Below are positions 1 through 8,536 of a DNA stretch of 64,000 nucleotides, in pieces. The notes under the pieces are model-generated. The model made no database searches. It was not told the origin of the DNA and worked only from the letters and a program-made list of their open reading frames with translations. Origin of the DNA: Ferruginibacter paludis (GTDB lineage Bacteria; Bacteroidota; Bacteroidia; Chitinophagales; Chitinophagaceae); contig NZ_JAUFQJ010000002.1 in assembly GCF_030409685.1 (NCBI RefSeq), forward strand, positions 310,001 through 374,000, read 5' to 3'. A program made the position numbers and the translations under genes. Each line of letters begins with the position of its first letter. Positions within the stretch are counted from its first letter, which is position 1.

Positions 1-3000
1 TGTTGCCCTCCATGCCAGCCATCAACCAATTTCCTGTCAACAATTCCACAGTTGATATCACAACAACAACAAAGTTGATTGCTAATTCCAATGGAGATCC
101 GGTTATTCGTAGAAATATTTTATTGGGAGGCAACAAAACAATCACGCTGCAGGGAGCAGGCATATATGTCTTTAAATCAATAAAAAATACGGGCAACAGC
201 AACAGTTTTGTTTTTGATTTAAGTGCCACCCCTTTGGGAAAGATAAAAGTGTATGTGGAAGGCGACGTTGATTTAGGCAAAGTGACAGCCTCCGTAATTG
301 GTGGCAATGAGTCAAGCATTTACTTTGAAACACATGGTACCGGTACTACTTCCCCAAGCGGCACCGTTGCGTGGAATACGGCTAACGGATCAGGCGGCGG
401 ATCAAAATGGGTGGGTTCTGTCTGGGCCCCGTATGCTGCCATCAATATCGGCTCGGGAACGGGTAGTACTACTATGACAGGTGCACTCTGGAGCGGAACA
501 CAGGTAATATTGCAAAGCGGCATAACGATCAACTTTGCGCCTTTTATTTTTTGTGACATTACAGGGGCCACAACTCAAACCAATGTATTGTGTAAAGGAA
601 GTGCTACCGGCTCCATTAATCTTACCGTGACAGGTGGTACAGCACCCATCACTTATAAATGGACCGGGCCGGGTACGTTCACTGCGTTATCTCAAAATAT
701 CAGCAATCTTGCTGCAGGTACTTACAACGTAACTTTTACAGATGCTGCCGGTTGCAGTGGTTCAGCTTCGGCAACCATTACGGAACCGGCTAACGGATTA
801 TCAGCCTCTGTTAGCAACCAAACCAATGTAAATTGTTTTGGAACATCTACAGGCAGTGCAACCATCGCTGCAACCGGCGGCACATCGCCTTATACCTATT
901 CACTGAATGGGGTACAAAATACCACCGGCCTGTTTAGCGGACTTGCCGCTGCCACTTATTCTGTAACCGTTGCAGATAAAAACGGTTGTACAGCCGCCGT
1001 AGCTCTAACCATTACCCAGGCGCCTGCGCTTACTGTTGGCAGTATCAACTCCAACTCGCCACTTTGTATAGGTACAAATTTGACATTAAGTTCAGCTGCA
1101 TCGGGGGGAACAGCTCCCTATACATACGCCTGGACAGGGCCTAATAGTTTTACCAGTACCGATCAGAATCCGGTGCTCACTACTGTTACGGATGCTGCCT
1201 CCGGAGTGTACACCCTGCAGATAACCGATAGCAAAGGTTGCATCGCCAGTACCGGTAACACAGTCAATGTAACAGTTAACCTGCTTCCTGACGCCAGCGC
1301 AGGCGATGACAAACCCTTTAATTTTGACGGCAATACAACCCTGAACGGGTCTTCATCAACTACCGGCGCTACTTTTAAATGGACAGCACCGCCCGGTGGA
1401 GAAATAAAATCGCCTGCAGACCAGGCCAACGTTAACGTTGGCGTACCCGGTATTTATACACTGACAGTTGCTGCAGCCGGCTGCGTTACTACCAAACAGG
1501 CATTGGTTTCAAACAAGGTTAGCAAACTGATTGGTTCTGAACTTACCTCCATCTATTACAACAATCCCAACGGAGATCCTTCGCCATTTTTTATCATTGC
1601 CAACGGCATGGTAAGGATAGACATCATTGTTCAGGTAAATAATTACGACAATGTATTGAGCCTTTTACAATCATCAGATTACGGGTTGATCAACACCGTT
1701 ACCAATGGCGTGAATGGTGCGCAGGGCAGTAAATTAATTATCACGGGCGACTACCCGATTGCCAACCTGCTCAAGCTGAATTTATTGAATGACATTATTA
1801 ATTTTTGCCGGCCTTTTTATGCGCCCTTTAGCAACAGCGGGCTTGTAAATTCGGCGGGCGATACCACCATGCGTTCCAATCTGGTGCGAAGCGGATATAA
1901 ATTAACCGGAGCGGGCATTAAAGTGGGTGTTATTTCAAACAGTTTCAATACTATTTCCAGCGGTACCACTGCTACGCTGCCTTACAATCCTGTTCCCGGT
2001 GCGCCGCAAACGTTTAACACCAACACGGCAGCTGTTGACCTTTCAAACGGAGATCTTTCCAATGTAACTGTATTGCAGGACTACCCAAGAAGTACTGATG
2101 AAGGAAGGGCTATGCTGCAAATTGTACATGATGTAGCGCCGGGAGCAAGTCTTTATTTCCGTACCGGATTTTTCACCGCCGGTGATTTTGCCACTGGTAT
2201 TGCCGACTTAAAAAATGCAGGCTGCAGCGTTATCGTGGATGATGTAACTTATATCACCGAACCTTATCTTAAAGATGGGGTGGTAGCCAAAGCCGTAGAT
2301 GCGGTAAAAGCGCAGGGCGTATCGTATTTTTCTGCTGCGGGTAATTTTGCCAATAAATCATATGAACAAGACTTTACGCCGGCAAGCGCAGCCCCTGCAG
2401 GATTTCCGGGAAAAATGGCGCATGATTTTTCCGGTACCGGAGATATTTTTCAGCATATCACCCTGGTTCCCGGCGATTACACCATTGTGTTGCAATGGGT
2501 GGATGATATCTATTCTACCGGGCAAATTCAGGGAACGCATTATGACCTGGATATGTTCTGGACATCTAATACAGACGGAACAGGTTTAAAGGGATTTAAC
2601 AGGGATAACACCAATGGCGATCCGCTGGAAATATTACCCTTTACAATTACCACCTTAACTGATGCCAATTTCCTTGTTGTCAACAATACAACGGATGGCA
2701 ACCCAGCTCGCATTAAATACATTATTTACCGTGGGGATGTAAAAATCCTGGAATACAATGTCGGTACATCCACATTGGTAGGGCAGGCCAATGCTGCAGG
2801 CGCCATTGCTGTGGGCGCCGCCCGATATGACAAAGCGCCCCCTTATCTTACAACACCGCTCACTGAATCTTTTTCTTCCATTGGAGGAACAAAAACCGAG
2901 GGCGTGGTAAGAAATAAGCCGGATTTAGTTGGTCCTGATGGTGTGAATACAACGGTTAAAATGGGCCAGGATTATCCCAACAGCGCACTGGACGGTTATT

Positions 3001-6000
3001 CCAATTTCTTTGGTACATCTGCAGCGGCACCGCATGCGGCAGCGGTAGCTGCTTTGTTGATGGAAGGAAAGAAAAAATTTCTCGGCTTGCCGGCAACTCC
3101 ACCAGATGATATACGCTCGCTGATGCAGGCAACGGCTGTTGACATGGAAACAAGCAGTAATTTACCCGGAACTCATTTTGATTTTATATCAGGCTACGGA
3201 TTGGTAAATGCTGATTCGGCGATGCGGACCTTTGCTGCGCCTACCGCAACCTTGATTGATGTAATTGTACCGCCAGCAGTAATACCATGTAGCGGAACGC
3301 CTTTTACAGTAACAATTACGGGTGAGAATTTTAATTACAACACCATTGTTATGCTGGTGAATGCACCCGGCGACACAACCCGTATTGTGCCCACTTTTAT
3401 CAGCTCAAGCGCAGTGTCGGTAACCGTTAGCTCCTGTGTTGGCAATCCTGAAATTCTTGCTTATACGCCTCCAAAGTCCGGCACTAATGGTACTGATGGC
3501 GGCTTCTCCAACAGTAAGTATTTCTTTAGTTCGGCTATCACAGTCACTGCAAATAATATCACCAAAAAATATGGCGAAACCCTTGTTGCTCCTTCAGCGG
3601 TTATTAAAGTAAACGGGGTATTGTTGCAAAACACCAGTCCTTTACTGAGTTTGCAGGACATAGGTCTTGATAAGCTGGTGCTGACAACAGCCGCAACAAC
3701 AGGCAGTGATGTAGGTACTTATGTTATTACGCCGTCCAGAACTTTCGATCCTGCCAATACTACTGATTTGGCTTTGCAGAAAAAGTACAGCTATCAGTTT
3801 TTTAATGGCGCGGTAACAATAGCCAAAATGCCGTTGAAGGTAACTCCCAATAATACGGCAGTAGCTTACGGTAAAAACATCGGCACCATTACTTATAAAT
3901 ATGAATACAATACAACAAATATTTATAACCCCGATTCCCTCACCAATGCCATTAAAGTATATCACCAGGGCTTGTTGCCAACCAATGCCCTGGCTGTGGT
4001 AAAGGATTTTAAAAAACAACAACTGAACGGTTCAACACTCTCTGCTGCTGACCTTGTGAATATGAGTATGATTGCAAGCTTTAATGCTGTAAAAAACTCC
4101 CGCAAGTTTTCTTTATCAAATAATGCACTGGTACCTATACCGGCCGGCAGTTCCCTGTTGCAAGACAATTTAAACATTCAATACCTTGTTGACATTGCTT
4201 CGGAATCTATTTATAACTATAAATTAAATCCGGCAACAGCTAAATTCATTGCTGCTTACCCGGGCATAAGTCCTAAGGCATTACTGGGAGCAACAGCAAT
4301 GGAAAGTGATGACAGCAATATCGGAACAGTAGATGTAAATGGTTCCCTCCTTAAAGTGGTAAGCGGATCCCTGGAGCAAATGGTAAGTACTTCTAACGGA
4401 CTTGTTGCTCCAATATTGAATGGAGAATTGGTGCAGGTAGTAGACGGGGTTACGGTGCCAGCGTCAGATGGATTGGTGCAATATGTAAATGACGGTTCAT
4501 GGGTGCAGATAACTACCTCCGGCAGCTTACTCAAGGTAGTAAACGGCTTGTTAAAACTGGTAAACGGCACATTGATTAAAGTAGTCAACGGAGTGTCTTA
4601 TGTACAGTTTACCAGCGGCTCTTTGCTTAAGGTAGTAAACGGCTCTTTACTGAAGGTGGTGAATGGCACCAACACAGTAGTATACCAGGATGGTACACCG
4701 GTACTGGACAGTACACTCGTAATGCTTCCGAATGGTTTGGTACAGGCTGTTAACGGGTCATTGTTAAAGGTGGTAAACGGTTCCTTACTGAAAGTGGTAA
4801 ATGGTTCTTTACTCAAAGTGGTAAATGGCTCTTTACTGAAAGTGGTGAATGGTTCCCTGCTAAAAGTGGTAAGTGGCACCCAGTTGGGAACGGATGCGGC
4901 TAACAACAATATTGCAGTGATTCTGGACTCGGCAGATGCAGCCGGTGCTTCAGGAGCATTCTCACCCGGTTCTATGTTTGGCGTCAATATGATTACTGGC
5001 CTGGATGTTGGCAAACAATACCTGGTGCCCGGCGTTTTGGCTGATCCTAATTTTGATATAACGTACGGACTTGGCGAAGTAGATATACAGCAGGCAACAT
5101 TAACGGTTACTGCAAATAATGTTACAAGGCCTTATGGAGAAAATAACCAGTTGACCGCAACGTATAGTGGCTTTGTGCCTGGCGACAGTTTGCAAAATAG
5201 TGTTACCACGTTGCCGGTGTTAAGCACTACCGCTACGCAGACAAGTGCAATAGGTACTTATCCAATTACGGTTAGTGGTGGTACTTCATCCAGATACACT
5301 TTTAATTATGTACCAGGTGTGTTAACAGTGGTTAATAACCCCTGTTTGCTGCCCCCCAATACGGCAACCAATTTTGGTAGTACTGCTAATCCAAATACCC
5401 CCACCAGCCTGTGGTTGAATTTAACTACCAAAGTGAGTGGTCAGCTGGCGGTTAACGGAGATTACCTGACGTTCAGGGCAGGAACTATCGTATTAAATAA
5501 TATCAACTATACATTGGTTGGAAGCCAGGCAATTCCGAACGGTAAAATAATTGCAGATAACAGTGTTGCAGCACCCGTTACGAATTTTGATGCCGGCACC
5601 AATACCTGGATAACCAGGGTGCCATTGGGCTTTGCAAGCACGTCGGATATTTTTATAACCGGAGCTATTATTAACTCCAGTACTGGTTTTGCGAAAAAGA
5701 ACAATGCCAATACAGTGGTTACCGGAATTATGTATAGCAATAAGTTTTTCAAAGACCAATGGACATATGCAACGGCGGCTTATCAATTACCCAAACCCAC
5801 TAATTATTTTACCTATGCGCAGGTGGGTGGAGCAGGGCAGGTGGTTGCCATTAATGGAACTTATCGTGCAGGCACGCCGTTACCGGTTATTCAATATCTG
5901 GTACAGGGCGGCAGCGGCGGCGGTGGAAATAATTATACAGGAAGTACCGCTTCGTTCAACACATTCACTGCCTGTATCCCGTCCGATTCTTCCGCTGTAA

Positions 6001-6329
6001 ACCGCCTGATGACGGGCGTATCGCAACCGGTACAGGTAGCGCACCAGGAAGATATCGCACTTGCTAAAGCAGGATCACTGTCTATTTTCCCCAACCCTGC
6101 ATCGGCTGATTTTACCCTGGTATATGTTCCGGCGCAAACAGGAGCCAGTTCAATATCGATATTAACAGCAGACGGAAAGCAGGTAATGGAATTTAACAAT
6201 GGCGTTTGGGAAGCAGGTAAAAAATATGTCAAAAATATTGATGTAAGCAGACTGGTGCGGGGATTATACCTGGTTCAATTAAAAACGGGTAACAATACCA
6301 CAGTGAAGAAAATTGTTATAAACAGGTAA
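1..6329 (+). CDS. Giant T9SS-secreted multidomain protein, subtilase-like with SprB and MBG repeats (5' partial)
   Basis: The reading frame is open at the window edge, so the N-terminus and signal peptide lie upstream; residue 1 here is the TTG codon at base 3. Domains in order: an ice-binding-like (DUF3494-type) adhesive domain, about 1-185; two SprB/PKD-like repeats (about 195-340) and further Ig/PKD-like segments to about 500; a subtilase-like region, about 630-1080, with the Ser motif GTSAAAPHAAA (Ser about 1006); an IPT/Ig-like stretch to about 1178; three MBG-type domains starting near 1179, 1275 and 1697; a beta-rich domain, about 1780-1995; and a C-terminal type IX sorting domain (from about 2028, beginning SIFPNPASADF). 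The middle MBG domain is interrupted by about 380 residues that carry tandem NGSLLKVV repeats. The usual catalytic-Asp region reads VISNSF, with Asn instead of Asp, so protease activity is uncertain. Likely a cell-surface or released adhesin/protease. Export by T9SS is well supported; substrate and role are unknown. Confidence 0.85.
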   Translation, partial: LPSMPAINQFPVNNSTVDITTTTKLIANSNGDPVIRRNILLGGNKTITLQGAGIYVFKSIKNTGNSNSFVFDLSATPLGKIKVYVEGDVDLGKVTASVIGGNESSIYFETHGTGTTSPSGTVAWNTANGSGGGSKWVGSVWAPYAAINIGSGTGSTTMTGALWSGTQVILQSGITINFAPFIFCDITGATTQTNVLCKGSATGSINLTVTGGTAPITYKWTGPGTFTALSQNISNLAAGTYNVTFTDAAGCSGSASATITEPANGLSASVSNQTNVNCFGTSTGSATIAATGGTSPYTYSLNGVQNTTGLFSGLAAATYSVTVADKNGCTAAVALTITQAPALTVGSINSNSPLCIGTNLTLSSAASGGTAPYTYAWTGPNSFTSTDQNPVLTTVTDAASGVYTLQITDSKGCIASTGNTVNVTVNLLPDASAGDDKPFNFDGNTTLNGSSSTTGATFKWTAPPGGEIKSPADQANVNVGVPGIYTLTVAAAGCVTTKQALVSNKVSKLIGSELTSIYYNNPNGDPSPFFIIANGMVRIDIIVQVNNYDNVLSLLQSSDYGLINTVTNGVNGAQGSKLIITGDYPIANLLKLNLLNDIINFCRPFYAPFSNSGLVNSAGDTTMRSNLVRSGYKLTGAGIKVGVISNSFNTISSGTTATLPYNPVPGAPQTFNTNTAAVDLSNGDLSNVTVLQDYPRSTDEGRAMLQIVHDVAPGASLYFRTGFFTAGDFATGIADLKNAGCSVIVDDVTYITEPYLKDGVVAKAVDAVKAQGVSYFSAAGNFANKSYEQDFTPASAAPAGFPGKMAHDFSGTGDIFQHITLVPGDYTIVLQWVDDIYSTGQIQGTHYDLDMFWTSNTDGTGLKGFNRDNTNGDPLEILPFTITTLTDANFLVVNNTTDGNPARIKYIIYRGDVKILEYNVGTSTLVGQANAAGAIAVGAARYDKAPPYLTTPLTESFSSIGGTKTEGVVRNKPDLVGPDGVNTTVKMGQDYPNSALDGYSNFFGTSAAAPHAAAVAALLMEGKKKFLGLPATPPDDIRSLMQATAVDMETSSNLPGTHFDFISGYGLVNADSAMRTFAAPTATLIDVIVPPAVIPCSGTPFTVTITGENFNYNTIVMLVNAPGDTTRIVPTFISSSAVSVTVSSCVGNPEILAYTPPKSGTNGTDGGFSNSKYFFSSAITVTANNITKKYGETLVAPSAVIKVNGVLLQNTSPLLSLQDIGLDKLVLTTAATTGSDVGTYVITPSRTFDPANTTDLALQKKYSYQFFNGAVTIAKMPLKVTPNNTAVAYGKNIGTITYKYEYNTTNIYNPDSLTNAIKVYHQGLLPTNALAVVKDFKKQQLNGSTLSAADLVNMSMIASFNAVKNSRKFSLSNNALVPIPAGSSLLQDNLNIQYLVDIASESIYNYKLNPATAKFIAAYPGISPKALLGATAMESDDSNIGTVDVNGSLLKVVSGSLEQMVSTSNGLVAPILNGELVQVVDGVTVPASDGLVQYVNDGSWVQITTSGSLLKVVNGLLKLVNGTLIKVVNGVSYVQFTSGSLLKVVNGSLLKVVNGTNTVVYQDGTPVLDSTLVMLPNGLVQAVNGSLLKVVNGSLLKVVNGSLLKVVNGSLLKVVNGSLLKVVSGTQLGTDAANNNIAVILDSADAAGASGAFSPGSMFGVNMITGLDVGKQYLVPGVLADPNFDITYGLGEVDIQQATLTVTANNVTRPYGENNQLTATYSGFVPGDSLQNSVTTLPVLSTTATQTSAIGTYPITVSGGTSSRYTFNYVPGVLTVVNNPCLLPPNTATNFGSTANPNTPTSLWLNLTTKVSGQLAVNGDYLTFRAGTIVLNNINYTLVGSQAIPNGKIIADNSVAAPVTNFDAGTNTWITRVPLGFASTSDIFITGAIINSSTGFAKKNNANTVVTGIMYSNKFFKDQWTYATAAYQLPKPTNYFTYAQVGGAGQVVAINGTYRAGTPLPVIQYLVQGGSGGGGNNYTGSTASFNTFTACIPSDSSAVNRLMTGVSQPVQVAHQEDIALAKAGSLSIFPNPASADFTLVYVPAQTGASSISILTADGKQVMEFNNGVWEAGKKYVKNIDVSRLVRGLYLVQLKTGNNTTVKKIVINR
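4321..4880 (+). repeat. Tandem 27-nt repeat encoding NGSLLKVVN units
   Basis: The heptapeptide GSLLKVV occurs nine times in about 180 residues: singly near 4340 and 4530, twice near 4615-4660, and five times head to tail at about 4752-4870. Degenerate versions (GLLKLVN, GTLIKVVN, GLVQAVN) fill the gaps. The unit is nine residues, 27 nt. Third codon positions vary between copies (ggttcc, ggctct, gggtca for Gly-Ser) while the peptide stays the same. This argues for selection on the protein rather than a fresh DNA expansion. Confidence 0.9.
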
Positions 6330-6382
6330 TTTTAACCAAACCCTAAATTCGTTGGGATGAATTGAAATACCGATATTTGGAT

Positions 6383-8350
6383 ATGAATTGTAAAACACTG
6401 GGAATAATTTTATTATTATGTGCGCATGCCCTTGCTATGCATGCGCAATCCCAGGGCGGAGCTGCTTCAGACAACAATAAAGATACAGCTGCAGTAAATT
6501 TATTACTGCAGCAAAGCAAAGAGCGGTTTTCAGATGATCCTGTTAAAGCGATCAGTCTTGCTACCCAGGCAAAGGATCTTTCGGAAAAAATTGAATTTGT
6601 AAAAGGGAAGGCCAATGCATTAAAAAACATAGGCGTAGGGAATTATTTCCTGGGAAAACTTCCTGAAGCAATAGTATACTGGAATGAATCGTTGCAACTT
6701 TTTGAAAGTTTAAAAGAAGATATCGGGGTTTCGAATGTGTTGAATAATATCGCCGCAGCATACGATGATTTAGGAGACAATGAAAAGGCACTTGAATATT
6801 CCCTTCGTTCATTAACGATAGCCGAAAAATCGGCCGACAACTATAGAATACTGGCTGCACTTAATACTGTGGCCAGTATTTATTATGAAAAGAAAGCCAC
6901 CTGGGATAAAGCGCTGAATTATCTTTTGAAGGCGTTGCCTTTGGCCGAACAAGTGGGCGATAAGGACGGTATCGGAGTTACGTCGGGCAATATTGGAGAA
7001 ATATATTTTTATAAAAACGATTTTGAAAAATCCAAGACCTATTACGAAAATTCAATAAAGGCTTATGGCGGCCTGTCCAACAGCTCCTATGCCTACAATG
7101 GTATCGGTAAAATATATTTAGTAAAAGGCGATTACAATAAAGCACTCAGCTATCACAATAAGGCACTTGAAATTGCGGAAAAAACAGACAGTAAGCACCA
7201 TATGTACCTCTCTTTCCAGGGAATTGCCAATGTGTATATAGCCGAAAAAGAATATGCCAAAGCATTGCTTTATTTTAATAAGGCAAGCGGGCTGGCCGAA
7301 GAGCTGAAGGCGCCAAGGGATTTAAAGGATATTTACCAGCAAATGGCAGTGGCGTACGCTAAAAATGCTGATTACAAAAATGCATACAAATACAATTCCC
7401 TTTATGCTGATGTAAAAGACACGCTGTATAATATTGATACAGATAAAAAGTTAAACAAACTTCAGTTTGAATTTGATTTGCAGAAAAAAGAGGGGCAGAT
7501 AAGTTTACTTACCAAAGACAAAGCCCTGCAGGACGCCGATTTAAAAAGGCAAAAATTTGCCCGCAATGCTTTTGCGGCTGGGCTGGGCCTGGTATTTTTA
7601 ATTGCAATACTCATCTTCAGAAACTATCGTGAAAAGGTTAAAATCAACAAGATTCTTGATGAGCAAAAAGTGCAGATAGAAAATTTATTGTTGAATATTT
7701 TGCCCTCGGAAGTGGCCAAAGAACTTCAGCAAAAAGGCCAGGCAACGCCCCGGAATTTTGACCAGGTATCAGTCATGTTTACCGACTTTAAAAGTTTCAC
7801 CATTCATGCCGATAAACTTTCACCACAGGAACTGGTAGAAGAACTGAATACCTGTTTCATTGCTTTCGATAATATTATAGAAAAGTATGGCCTCGAAAAA
7901 ATTAAGACCATTGGAGATTCTTATATGTGCGCAGGTGGCATTCCAACGCCCGATAAACGGCATGTGCACAATATGGTAAGCGCCAGCCTGGAAATACAGG
8001 AATACATTGTGCTTAATAATAAAAGAAAAATAGCGGACGGCCAGGAGCCCTGGGACCTGCGCATAGGCGTGCACGTTGGACCAGTTGTAGCGGGGGTGGT
8101 GGGTAAGAAAAAATATGCCTATGATATCTGGGGCAGTACTGTAAATATTGCCAGCCGGCTGGAAAGCAACGGCGAACCCGAACAGGTGAATATTTCTGCG
8201 TCTGTTTACGAAATCGTCAAAAATGATTTTACCTGCAGTTACCGGGGTAAAATTTATGCAAAAAATGTGGGTGATGTAGATATGTATTTTGTAGCCTCCT
8301 CAAACAATAAGCTGGCCGGCAAAGTATCTGCAAGTACTTTTTCCATATAA
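6383..8350 (+). CDS. TPR-containing class III adenylate cyclase
   Basis: The ATG at 6383 is preferred over an in-frame TTG at 6362, because it places a classic signal peptide (MNCKTLGIILLLCAHALA) at the N-terminus. Residues about 50-340 form a run of tetratricopeptide repeats (Y.G.G.IY...DY.KAL type). A coiled coil and one membrane helix (FAAGLGLVFLIAILIF) follow, then a class III cyclase homology domain at about 455-640. Metal-binding aspartates are seen in MFTDF and TIGDSY. Substrate residues KIKTIGD and YDIWGSTVNIASR carry the Lys/Asp pair typical of ATP-specific enzymes plus the Asn/Arg transition-state residues. Expected topology is periplasmic TPR sensor, membrane helix, cytoplasmic cyclase making cAMP. 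It begins 53 bases after the T9SS gene and could be co-transcribed with it, but nothing links them functionally. Confidence 0.9.
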   Translation: MNCKTLGIILLLCAHALAMHAQSQGGAASDNNKDTAAVNLLLQQSKERFSDDPVKAISLATQAKDLSEKIEFVKGKANALKNIGVGNYFLGKLPEAIVYWNESLQLFESLKEDIGVSNVLNNIAAAYDDLGDNEKALEYSLRSLTIAEKSADNYRILAALNTVASIYYEKKATWDKALNYLLKALPLAEQVGDKDGIGVTSGNIGEIYFYKNDFEKSKTYYENSIKAYGGLSNSSYAYNGIGKIYLVKGDYNKALSYHNKALEIAEKTDSKHHMYLSFQGIANVYIAEKEYAKALLYFNKASGLAEELKAPRDLKDIYQQMAVAYAKNADYKNAYKYNSLYADVKDTLYNIDTDKKLNKLQFEFDLQKKEGQISLLTKDKALQDADLKRQKFARNAFAAGLGLVFLIAILIFRNYREKVKINKILDEQKVQIENLLLNILPSEVAKELQQKGQATPRNFDQVSVMFTDFKSFTIHADKLSPQELVEELNTCFIAFDNIIEKYGLEKIKTIGDSYMCAGGIPTPDKRHVHNMVSASLEIQEYIVLNNKRKIADGQEPWDLRIGVHVGPVVAGVVGKKKYAYDIWGSTVNIASRLESNGEPEQVNISASVYEIVKNDFTCSYRGKIYAKNVGDVDMYFVASSNNKLAGKVSASTFSI

Positions 8351-8536
8351 ACCGCGGTACCGGTATCAATCACCTCCTCACCTTATTCCCATCATCTTTT
8401 TTCCTTTATTTTTTTATTTTCTTTGCACGTTTAATGAACATCTCAGCATTAGGTTGAATTGATATTAAGCTAATAATTCTCATCAGTCACCCTGAGTTAC
8501 GTTCGTTAAAGTGATACCATAACGAAGGCAAAAAAA

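Noticed and set aside
4321-4880. Regular 27-base repeats resembling a CRISPR array
   Set aside because: No unique spacers, the period is in frame, and the units translate to a conserved peptide inside a long protein.
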